Source: Prevotellaceae bacterium (GTDB taxonomy: Bacteria > Bacteroidota > Bacteroidia > Bacteroidales > UBA932). Taken from it: a stretch of DNA of 5,045 bases. The stretch lies in contig JAIRLF010000260.1 in the NCBI GenBank assembly GCA_031259655.1, forward strand, positions 1 to 5,045, written 5' to 3'. Within the stretch, counting starts at the first letter, position 1; each line of letters opens with the position of its first letter. The notes under the pieces are model-generated. The model was not told where the DNA came from and made no database searches. It worked only from the letters and a program-made list of their open reading frames with translations. Position numbers and translations under genes: made by a program. Shown piece by piece: positions 1-5,045 of the stretch.

Positions 1-3
1 TTG

Positions 4-77
4 TCGGGGTGATGTGACTCGAACACACGACCCCTTGCACCCCATGCAAGTGCGCTAGCCAACTGCGCCACACCCCG
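4..77 (-). tRNA. tRNA-Pro, anticodon GGG
   Basis: Decodes CCC (and CCU by wobble) proline codons. Read on the minus strand, the full 74-nt cloverleaf can be folded by eye. The acceptor stem is CGGGGTG (71-77) with CACCCCG (5-11). The D stem is GCGC/GCGC, and the anticodon stem is CTTGC/GCAAG around the 7-base loop ATGGGGT, which places GGG at 41-43. The variable loop has 5 bases. The T stem is GTGTG/CACAT (one G-U pair) with loop TTCGAGT, and the discriminator base is A. The three bases after the discriminator (CAA) are not CCA, so the CCA end must be added by nucleotidyltransferase, as is usual in Bacteroidota. The gene lies 48 bases downstream of the thioesterase stop on the same strand and has its own promoter. 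Confidence 0.96.
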
Positions 78-89
78 ATTAAGCGGCTG

Positions 90-119
90 CAAAGATAGAC
101 ATTTTTTTTATCTTGCAAA
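90..119 (-). promoter_or_regulatory. Bacteroidota-type promoter of the tRNA-Pro gene
   Basis: On the minus strand there is TTTG (116-119), an 18-base spacer and TATCTTTG (90-97), an exact match to the Bacteroidota -33/-7 pattern TTTG-N(17-20)-TAnnTTTG. Transcription would start about 5-8 bases before the tRNA 5' end at 77, giving a very short leader for RNase P to remove. The spacer contains a run of eight A. The element lies wholly between the thioesterase stop and the tRNA. GCAAGAT and ATCTTTGC inside it can pair with one bulge, but no T run follows, so I do not read it as a terminator. The consensus is established knowledge; its use here is inferred. Confidence 0.7.
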
Positions 120-125
120 TAAAAA

Positions 126-542
126 TCACATATCTAAAACCGATGCTGTAAATTTTTCTAACGCAAACACCCAATTTTCAGGCAGAACGAAGGAAGTCGT
201 TTCGTTGATATTGAACGTAGACATTACCGAACGGCTTTTCAGTTTTACTTCGTTTTTTACCCCGACAATAAGTTGTATCATTGCGACGCTTTTTTCTCCG
301 ATTTTGTCGATTTGAGTATGCACAGCCAAGTCTTCGCCCAGATAAGAGGGGCGAAAAAAATCGGTTTCGATATGCACTACGACTAATCGTTCTGTTCCCG
401 ACAGGAAATCTATTCCGGGAATCTGATTCAGATAATCTACTCGACCGCAATCGAGATATTCGTTGTAAACAGAATTATTGACATGTCCGAACCCGTCGAT
501 GTCGTTGAATCTCATCTGTATTGGTGTAATAACTGTTCTCAT
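126..542 (-). CDS. Hotdog-fold acyl-CoA thioesterase (4HBT family, FadM/YbgC-like)
   Basis: A 138-residue protein, about the usual length for a single hotdog domain (130-145). It should hydrolyse acyl-CoA or related thioesters in the cytoplasm; the natural substrate cannot be read from sequence. The family motif is clear near the N-terminus: RFNDIDGFGHVNN (residues 11-23) followed by Y26. Asp16 lines up with the catalytic Asp of Pseudomonas 4-hydroxybenzoyl-CoA thioesterase, and the GHVNN form is closest to the FadM/YbaW branch. The rest alternates strands as expected, for example the ETDFFRPSYLGE and KSRSVMSTFNI segments. There is no signal peptide or membrane segment. The start ATG (540-542) overlaps the trkA stop as ATGA, so translation is probably coupled to trkA and no separate promoter is needed. 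The family is certain; the specific role (fatty acid or CoA-pool housekeeping) is inference. Confidence 0.9.
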   Translation of the reverse strand: MRTVITPIQMRFNDIDGFGHVNNSVYNEYLDCGRVDYLNQIPGIDFLSGTERLVVVHIETDFFRPSYLGEDLAVHTQIDKIGEKSVAMIQLIVGVKNEVKLKSRSVMSTFNINETTSFVLPENWVFALEKFTASVLDM

Positions 543-1885
543 GTGAAATATTTACCTATTTTATTAATCATTTGTGGCAAAGAAAAGACGACAACCCTGT
601 CGTAGGGTTTGATTTCGGTCTCACCTGTAACGATATACGCTTGTGTTCCCCTCACAATTCCCCCGAGAATAGCCGTTTTGGGAAAATGAAGATTCCGGAC
701 TTTCGTACGCGTGACCGGCGAGTTTGGTTTAGTAATAAATTCGAGGATTTCGGCGTTGGAGCCCGTCAGATATTTGATGCTCTGCACATCCGAATCGATG
801 GTATAACGGAATATTCGTCCGGCGGCAATCAGTTTTTTGTTGATGACAGTGTCGATACCGACGCTTTCGGCGAGTTTTATGTAATCGATATTTTCGATTT
901 CGGCGATAGTCTTTTTGACCCCTGTTTTTTTCGCCGCAAGGCAAGCCAAAATATTAGTTTCGGAACTCGGAGTGAGCGCTACAACAGCATCCATATCTGC
1001 TAAATTTTCCTCTTTCATCACGTCCGTATTACGGATATCGGCGTTGATAATCAGCGTATCTTTCAGAACTCCGGCTAATTCGAGGCTCTTTTCTTTGTTC
1101 GAATCAATCAGTTTGATATTGATTTTACTCTCTAATTCTTTTGCAAGCATCACTCCGATAGGGCTTCCGCCAAATATCATCATCTTATTGACGTCAATAT
1201 TCGTTGTGCCGGTATATTTCAACACCTCCGAAATTCCTTTTTGATTCGAGATGACATACACCATATCGTGTCGTTTAAACTCTTCGTTTTTAGCAGGAAT
1301 AATCACTTCGCCTTCGCGATTTATGGCTATTGTCCTGTAATTTATCGAAGAATATTGGTTGGTTAAATCTTTGAGCGAGTGACCGAGCACAGGCGCTCCA
1401 TCTTCGAGTTTTGTGACCACAATCTGTAATTTTCCGCCCGAAAAATCAATATATTCGGTTGTACCGGTCTGATGCAGAAGGTCGACTATAGCCTTTGCCG
1501 CTATTTTCTCGGGATAAAGCAGGTGGTCGATGCCTATATCCGTAAAAATATCTTTGTTTTCGGGAGTGAGATATTCGTCGTTATTGATTCTTGCAATCAC
1601 CTTTTTAGCTCCTATATGCTTGGCAATTATTGCGCTTGTGATGTTCATATCCTGTTCTTCCGAAGGGTTTACGGCGATGAAAAGGTCGGCTTTGTCAACG
1701 CCTGCCCTCAAAAGTGTCGAAATAGAGGTCGAAATTCCCTCTACGGCAATAAAATCCGCCGATTCCGAAAGATTTTTTATACGGTCTTCGACCGGGTCTA
1801 TAACAACAATATCGTGGTCGCCATTAGCTAACATCTTTGTCAAATGAGAACCGACCTCACCGATACCTGCAATAACTACTCTCAT
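539..1885 (-). CDS. trkA: Trk/Ktr potassium uptake regulator TrkA (two tandem RCK modules)
   Basis: Cytoplasmic NAD(H)/nucleotide-binding subunit that gates a TrkH/KtrB-type potassium transporter. At 448 residues it matches full-length bacterial TrkA (about 450), which has two fused RCK units. Unit 1 is a Rossmann fold (about 1-122) with GIGEVG at 7-12 and the ribose-binding acid D30, then a TrkA-C domain (about 135-225). Unit 2 is a Rossmann fold (about 233-352) with GGSPIG at 239-244 and D261, then a second TrkA-C domain (about 362-447). In unit 2 the middle glycine of GxGxxG is serine. The frame stays open upstream to an ATG at 2008, but I choose ATG 1883-1885. It opens directly on the Rossmann strand (MRVVIAGIGEVG), gives the family length, and lies just downstream of a good promoter that falls inside the longer frame. 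It is first in an operon with the thioesterase gene. No trkH is present in the window. Confidence 0.93.
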   Translation of the reverse strand: MRVVIAGIGEVGSHLTKMLANGDHDIVVIDPVEDRIKNLSESADFIAVEGISTSISTLLRAGVDKADLFIAVNPSEEQDMNITSAIIAKHIGAKKVIARINNDEYLTPENKDIFTDIGIDHLLYPEKIAAKAIVDLLHQTGTTEYIDFSGGKLQIVVTKLEDGAPVLGHSLKDLTNQYSSINYRTIAINREGEVIIPAKNEEFKRHDMVYVISNQKGISEVLKYTGTTNIDVNKMMIFGGSPIGVMLAKELESKINIKLIDSNKEKSLELAGVLKDTLIINADIRNTDVMKEENLADMDAVVALTPSSETNILACLAAKKTGVKKTIAEIENIDYIKLAESVGIDTVINKKLIAAGRIFRYTIDSDVQSIKYLTGSNAEILEFITKPNSPVTRTKVRNLHFPKTAILGGIVRGTQAYIVTGETEIKPYDRVVVFSLPQMINKIGKYFT

Positions 1886-1904
1886 AATTACGAATATTAC
1901 GGCA

Positions 1905-1934
1905 CAAAAGTATAAAATAATTGCGAATAACAAG
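1905..1934 (-). promoter_or_regulatory. Bacteroidota-type promoter of the trkA-thioesterase operon
   Basis: On the minus strand there is CTTG (1931-1934, core TTG at 1931-1933), an 18-base spacer and TACTTTTG (1905-1912), a full match to the -7 consensus TAnnTTTG. Transcription would begin near 1897-1901, leaving a leader of roughly 12-16 bases before the ATG at 1885. The leader is AT-rich (TAATT before the ATG) with no Shine-Dalgarno sequence, as is common in this phylum. It supports the shorter trkA start, because a start at 2008 would lie upstream of the promoter. Confidence 0.65.
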
Positions 1935-2075
1935 CTTATTGATTCTTCATGTCCTGAAAATGAAAGCAATAAATCATTTCGAATGTGTTTATAATGGAAT
2001 GCAGGCAAAGAATTTTGAGGTTATACGGGCTATCCTGAAGGTACAGGGGGGATAAAGAATATCGAAGAATGCTTG

Positions 2076-2107
2076 TCGACAATTTCGACTCCGGTCGAAA
2101 TCGTCGG
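2076..2107 (+). other. Strong hairpin with UNCG-type tetraloop between the divergent promoters
   Basis: ATTTCGAC (2082-2089) pairs perfectly with GTCGAAAT (2094-2101) around the loop TCCG. The stem continues past one A-C mismatch through CGAC/GTCG (2077-2080 with 2103-2106) and one T-G wobble. As plus-strand RNA the loop is C(UCCG)G, a member of the very stable UNCG tetraloop class. On the minus strand the loop would be CGGA, but the A-C mismatch becomes a U-G pair. Downstream on the plus strand is GGATTATTTATTTATA, which is T-rich but not a clean T run, so a terminator is possible but weak. Being a DNA palindrome midway between two promoters, it could equally be a protein-binding site. Confidence 0.4.
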
Positions 2108-2177
2108 GATTATTTATTTATATTCAAGTCGTTTGGATGCCGGAGAACTTCTCGATTTCTACAATTTTTATGCATTT

Positions 2178-2208
2178 ATGTGTAATTCGAAATTTTCATG
2201 TAATTTTG
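2178..2208 (+). promoter_or_regulatory. Bacteroidota-type promoter of mutS2
   Basis: TAATTTTG at 2201-2208 is an exact TAnnTTTG -7 element, 23 bases before the mutS2 ATG. The -33 side is weaker: TTTATG ends at 2180, giving ATG in place of TTG with a 20-base spacer. Transcription would start near 2213-2216, leaving an AT-rich leader of about 16-19 bases with no Shine-Dalgarno sequence. The -7 match and position are good; the -33 assignment is tentative. Confidence 0.5.
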
Positions 2209-2231
2209 TTCTCGAAATATTTAGTTAATTT

Positions 2232-4733
2232 ATGATATATCCTGACAGTTTTGAACAGAAAACAGGTTTTGACAAAGTACGAAATTCCGTACAGAATAAG
2301 TGTATAACGCTGACGGCAAAGACAAAAGCCGAATTAGCGAGTTTTTCCTGCGACAGAGAACGGATAACACGGCTGTTGTTGCAGACTTCGGAGATGAAAT
2401 CAATATGTATGATGGATGATTCGTTTCCCGACACCGGTTATGTGGATACTAACCGTTTTTTGCCAAAGATAAAAACCACAGGCAGTTACCTTGAACCTGC
2501 CGAATTACTTAATTTGAGAATTGCTCTCATCACAGTCAATCATATAGCGGTGTATTTCAATAATAAAGACAATGAATATCCTGCTTTGAAAGCATTAGTT
2601 TCGTCCGCAATTCAGTGTAGTTCTGGAGAACGGCGTTTCATGTCGGCGGTAATTGACGAAATAGATAGAGTAATAGATATTTATGGACAAATAAACGACA
2701 ATGCTTCACCCAATTTATTCGAAATACGCAAAGAAATTCACACAAAACAGTTAATCATTGGTAAACGAATACAAGCAACGCTCAAATCGGCGCAAAAAGA
2801 GGGTATTGTTGAGCCGAATATGGGGATAACCATACGCGACGGGCATCCGGTGATTCCTGTGCCGGCGATGAACAAACGGAAGTTGAAAGGTCTGGTTGTT
2901 GGCGAATCTTCGACAGGACGGACAATTTTCGTTGAACCAATGGAGATTGTGGAGTTGAATAACACTATCAAGAAACTCAAATTTGACGAACAAAGAGAGA
3001 TTGTGAAAATTCTTGTCGCGACAACGGAGTTTATACGGCCTTCGTATGAAAATATTGCTTTGGCAGGAGATTTTCTCACAGAAATAGATTTCATTAGGGG
3101 TAAAGCCTACTATGCTATTGAAATAGGGGCAGGAATGCCTGTAATCGCCAATGAATTATGTATATACATGAAAAAAGCGAAACATCCGGTTCTAATGAAA
3201 GCTCTGGCAAAAGAAAAGAAAGAAGTCGTCCCCTTAGATATCGACTTAAGCTACGAACAACGTATTTTGCTCATTTCGGGACCGAATGCCGGAGGTAAAT
3301 CGGTGTGTATAAAAACGGTGGGATTGTTGCAATATATGTTGCAATGCGGATTTTTGATTCCGGCTTCGGAAAGTTCCGAAATAGGAATTTTCAATAAAAT
3401 CTTTATTGATATCGGAGATGAACAATCGCTCGAAAACGATTTAAGCACATACAGTTCGCATCTTAATAACATGAAAGTTTTCATGAAAAACGCCGACGAA
3501 CGTACTCTTATCCTGATAGATGAGTTTGGTACGGGAACAGAACCGTCTGCAGGAGGAGCTATTGCTGAGGCTGTCCTTGCCGATATACTGATAAAGAAAT
3601 CTTTCGGGCTGATAACTACTCATTATTCTAATCTTAAATACTTTGCTTCATCAACCGAGGGCATTATCAACGGAGCTATGCTATTCGATGCTCAACATAT
3701 TCAACCTTTGTTTAAATTGGAAACAGGTATTCCCGGAAGTTCTTTTGCCTTCGAGATTGCAAGAAAAATCGGACTTCCTGAGAACGTTTTGAAAGACGCC
3801 GAATCGAAACTTGGTAAAAAACAGGTGAAAATAGAGAAAAGTTTGAGAGATATCGCAAGAGATAAAAAATATTGGGAAAGTAAAAGAGAACGTATCAGAA
3901 AAACTGATAAAAAACTCGAAGAACTGTCGGAAAAATATGAAAAAGAACTGATTGAAATAAAAGAAATGCGCAAAAAACTTATCAGCGAGGCTAAAGAGGA
4001 AGCGCAGAAAATCCTCGCTTCGACAAACAAAGAAATCGAAAATACAATCCGAATTATCAAAGAATCGCAAGCCGATAAAGAACAAACTCGATTTGCCCGA
4101 AATAAACTCGATGAACTCAAAAAAACTATCGACAATAATGAATTTGTCGACAGCAGAATTGAAAATGAAATGCAGAAAATCAAAAATCGAAAGGCAAAAA
4201 AGATGAATAAACAAACCGAAGCTAATAAGATTCAAAAAACAGCGAATCAACCCGATATGAAAACAGTCGACAACCGTTTGTCTCCCGGAGACAAAGTGAG
4301 AATCTATGGACAGTCTGCCGTTGGAGAGATTATATCCGTCGGAAACAATAATATCGCTGTGGCTTTCGGAAATATAATCATGAACGTCGCTCCGGACAAA
4401 ATAGAAAAAATTTCTCGCAACGAACCTCTGCAAAACGTATCTAACAAAACCTCTTCCATTACATCCGCCATGTTGATAAAACGTCTAAACTTCAATTCGA
4501 TGCTCGATGTAAGAGGCGAACGAACAATCAATGCTCTTGAACAGGTCTCTGTTTTTGTCGACGAGGCAATTATGCTTAGAATTAACGAAATAAAAATTCT
4601 ACATGGTAAAGGAAACGGAATACTGAAGGATGAAATCAGACGCTACCTTAAAACTTTCGGCGATACTCTGACCTTCTTCGACGAACAGGAAGATGCCGGC
4701 GGAGCCGGAATTACAGTCGTGAAAATTAATTGA
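2232..4733 (+). CDS. mutS2: MutS2 ATPase with C-terminal Smr domain
   Basis: An 833-residue protein, about normal for Bacteroidota MutS2. It lacks the mismatch-reading N-terminal domain of MutS. In order: a core/lever and clamp region (about 1-330); the MutS-type ABC ATPase with Walker A GPNAGGKS (350-357), signature region STYSSH (405-410), Walker B LILIDE (426-431) and switch H464; a long Lys/Glu-rich coiled coil and basic linker (about 521-682); a small KOW-like barrel starting LSPGDKVRIYG (683); and an Smr domain with LDVRG (758-762) and HGKGNG (791-796). It acts as a dimer. In Helicobacter and Thermus it is linked to suppression of recombination, and in Bacillus to splitting of collided ribosomes; which applies here is unknown. 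The ATG at 2232 is the most upstream start, with an in-frame TAA at 2226-2228. All key motifs are intact. It is transcribed alone from its own promoter, divergent from trkA. Confidence 0.97.
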   Translation: MIYPDSFEQKTGFDKVRNSVQNKCITLTAKTKAELASFSCDRERITRLLLQTSEMKSICMMDDSFPDTGYVDTNRFLPKIKTTGSYLEPAELLNLRIALITVNHIAVYFNNKDNEYPALKALVSSAIQCSSGERRFMSAVIDEIDRVIDIYGQINDNASPNLFEIRKEIHTKQLIIGKRIQATLKSAQKEGIVEPNMGITIRDGHPVIPVPAMNKRKLKGLVVGESSTGRTIFVEPMEIVELNNTIKKLKFDEQREIVKILVATTEFIRPSYENIALAGDFLTEIDFIRGKAYYAIEIGAGMPVIANELCIYMKKAKHPVLMKALAKEKKEVVPLDIDLSYEQRILLISGPNAGGKSVCIKTVGLLQYMLQCGFLIPASESSEIGIFNKIFIDIGDEQSLENDLSTYSSHLNNMKVFMKNADERTLILIDEFGTGTEPSAGGAIAEAVLADILIKKSFGLITTHYSNLKYFASSTEGIINGAMLFDAQHIQPLFKLETGIPGSSFAFEIARKIGLPENVLKDAESKLGKKQVKIEKSLRDIARDKKYWESKRERIRKTDKKLEELSEKYEKELIEIKEMRKKLISEAKEEAQKILASTNKEIENTIRIIKESQADKEQTRFARNKLDELKKTIDNNEFVDSRIENEMQKIKNRKAKKMNKQTEANKIQKTANQPDMKTVDNRLSPGDKVRIYGQSAVGEIISVGNNNIAVAFGNIIMNVAPDKIEKISRNEPLQNVSNKTSSITSAMLIKRLNFNSMLDVRGERTINALEQVSVFVDEAIMLRINEIKILHGKGNGILKDEIRRYLKTFGDTLTFFDEQEDAGGAGITVVKIN

Positions 4734-4816
4734 GAAAAGTTTAGTCGGCTACTTACTCCCGCAGAATCATGGTTGAGAAGTGATTGATTGTTTTGTCCCC
4801 GATAGCCACAAGAAAA
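4734..4816. other. mutS2 3' flank with no visible terminator
   Basis: I looked for a GC-rich stem followed by a T run after the mutS2 stop and found none. GGCTA and TAGCC occur about 50 bases apart, too short and too distant to count. Termination of mutS2 may be Rho-dependent or lie further on; readthrough into the next gene cannot be excluded. Confidence 0.4.
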
Positions 4817-4846
4817 TTGGCGGATAAAATTTTTTATCTATATTTG
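4817..4846 (+). promoter_or_regulatory. Bacteroidota-type promoter of the right-end gene, with inverted repeat in the spacer
   Basis: TTG (4817-4819), a 19-base spacer and TATATTTG (4839-4846) match the -33/-7 consensus well. The spacer is almost filled by an inverted repeat, GATAAAA (4823-4829), TT, TTTTATC (4832-4838), which could be an operator. Transcription would start near 4851-4854, giving a leader of about 80 bases before the first start codon of the following gene, longer than at the other promoters here. It lies 84 bases after the mutS2 stop, so the next gene is probably transcribed independently of mutS2. Confidence 0.62.
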
Positions 4847-4861
4847 CACCCAAGTTTACAA

Positions 4862-4909
4862 ATGTCCGACAAGAAACGAAAGCGTCGGAATGGTTTGAAA
4901 AACTTATAA
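4862..4909 (+). other. 5' leader with small hairpin and a 15-codon basic mini-frame
   Basis: About ten bases after the predicted transcription start is ATG opening a 15-codon frame, MSDKKRKRRNGLKNL, ending TAA at 4907-4909. Seven of its 15 residues are Lys or Arg. The same stretch carries the inverted repeat TCCGAC (4865-4870) and GTCGGA (4884-4889) with a 13-base loop, and the hairpin would hide the codons just after this ATG. No T run follows, so it is not a standard terminator. It might be a regulatory leader, but a frame this short can easily arise by chance and no ribosome site is evident. Confidence 0.2.
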
Positions 4910-4933
4910 TTAATGTGTTTTTGAAGAGATATA

Positions 4934-5045
4934 ATGGGTGTAAAAAAAATGATGTTTTATGAGGATTTAACGTCTTTAACAGACGGTAGAGAACAAGGCA
5001 AAGCGGAAATTGAAAGAATATTTCGCGAAGTTTTTTCTTTGCCGA
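4934..5045 (+). CDS. Unrecognised protein, N-terminal 37 codons only (cut by window end)
   Basis: An open frame from ATG 4934-4936 to the window end, beginning MGVKKMMFYEDLTSLTDGRE and reaching EVFSLP. An in-frame TGA at 4922-4924 bounds it upstream. A purine-rich GAAGAG (4923-4928) sits five bases before the ATG, a possible weak ribosome site; ATGs at 4949 and 4952 are alternative starts. The visible part is charged and probably helical (GREQGKAEIERIFREVF), with no signal peptide or membrane segment. I do not recognise the family and assign no function. A good promoter and a leader of about 80 bases precede it, which supports a real gene, but only 37 codons can be judged. Confidence 0.5.
   Translation, partial: MGVKKMMFYEDLTSLTDGREQGKAEIERIFREVFSLP

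Larger units (their letters stand above)
1960..2228 (+). pseudogene. Possible small gene or gene remnant in two frames joined at a G6 run
   Basis: An ATG at 1960 opens a 31-codon frame (begins MKAINHFECVYNG, ends VQGG) that stops at TAA 2053-2055. Immediately before that stop is CAG GGG GGA, so a -1 shift, or one extra G, would continue into a frame open from 2019 to the TAA at 2226-2228. That continuation starts IKNIEECLSTI and would give about 89 residues. The second frame has codons similar in style to the neighbours (GAA, TCG, GTC, ATC), but I recognise no family. It is also in the mutS2 frame, ending one codon before the mutS2 start. No promoter or ribosome site is visible before 1960, and the tail overlaps the mutS2 promoter. 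It could be a decayed gene, a recoded small gene, a sequencing indel or chance. Confidence 0.2.
1886..2231. other. Divergent intergenic region between trkA and mutS2
   Basis: About 350 bases with no gene I can call with confidence. It holds the trkA promoter (1905-1934, minus), the mutS2 promoter (2178-2208, plus), a long hairpin (2076-2107), and two abutting plus-strand frames (1960-2055 and 2019-2228) that a change of one base in a run of six G would join. The first 123 bases (1886-2008) are also an in-frame extension of trkA, judged non-coding. No terminator, repeat copy or RNA family was recognised in it. Confidence 0.6.

Noticed and set aside
91..117. GCAAAGAT/ATCTTGC inverted repeat between the thioesterase and tRNA genes, as a terminator
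   Set aside because: The stem needs a bulge, the loop is an A run on the minus strand and no T tail follows. The sequence is better explained as the tRNA promoter.
572..1003. Plus-strand open frame of 143 codons inside trkA
   Set aside because: Lies entirely antisense to a certain gene, has low-complexity Phe/Asp/Arg composition and no recognisable motif.
1472..1847. Two overlapping plus-strand frames opposite the trkA N-terminal Rossmann domain
   Set aside because: Shadows of trkA in other frames; Cys/Tyr/Phe-rich, with no domain or promoter.
2075..2080. GTCGAC palindrome as a separate site
   Set aside because: A six-base palindrome is expected by chance and overlaps the larger hairpin at 2076-2107.
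2225..2434. Minus-strand frame of 69 codons over the mutS2 start
   Set aside because: Overlaps the conserved N-terminus and promoter of mutS2; no family features.
3681..4433. Antisense open frame of 250 codons opposite the mutS2 coiled-coil region
   Set aside because: Its product is dominated by Phe, Ser and Ile, the expected mirror of Lys/Glu-rich coding sequence (GAA and AAA read backwards). It overlaps a certain gene and shows no recognisable domain.
1..5045. CRISPR array, insertion sequence, long direct repeats or attachment site
   Set aside because: No spaced repeats, transposase or integrase signatures were seen. The tRNA 3' end lies at the window edge, so an integration site there cannot be judged.

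Overview
The window looks like chromosomal DNA from a member of the Bacteroidota, probably Bacteroidales-like. It is AT-rich. Start codons lack strong Shine-Dalgarno sequences, and the tRNA gene does not encode its CCA end. Four promoter candidates fit the Bacteroidota -33/-7 pattern (TTTG or TTG, about 18-20 bases, TAnnTTTG) rather than the sigma70 pattern. Assignment to a genus is not possible from this sequence alone.

Layout. The left part reads on the minus strand: a trkA gene (539-1885), a hotdog-fold thioesterase gene overlapping it by four bases (126-542), then a tRNA-Pro(GGG) gene with its own promoter (4-77). The two protein genes form one translationally coupled operon. The right part reads on the plus strand: mutS2 (2232-4733), then a new promoter and the first 37 codons of an unrecognised gene cut by the window edge (4934 onward). 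A divergent intergenic region of about 350 bases (1886-2231) separates trkA from mutS2. It holds a promoter for each gene, a strong hairpin with a UNCG-type loop, and two abutting short frames joined at a run of six G.

Functions. TrkA is the cytoplasmic nucleotide-binding regulator of a Trk/Ktr potassium uptake system; its membrane partner TrkH is not in the window. The thioesterase hydrolyses acyl-CoA type thioesters. MutS2 is an ABC-type ATPase with a C-terminal Smr domain, linked in different bacteria to suppression of recombination or to ribosome rescue. These are mostly housekeeping genes with no evident shared pathway.

I found no clear new system. The parts worth a second look are the trkA-mutS2 intergenic region (possible recoding site or decayed small gene plus hairpin) and the leader of the truncated right-end gene (inverted repeat inside the promoter, hairpin and basic mini-frame in the 5' leader). 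No mobile element, CRISPR array or long repeat was seen.
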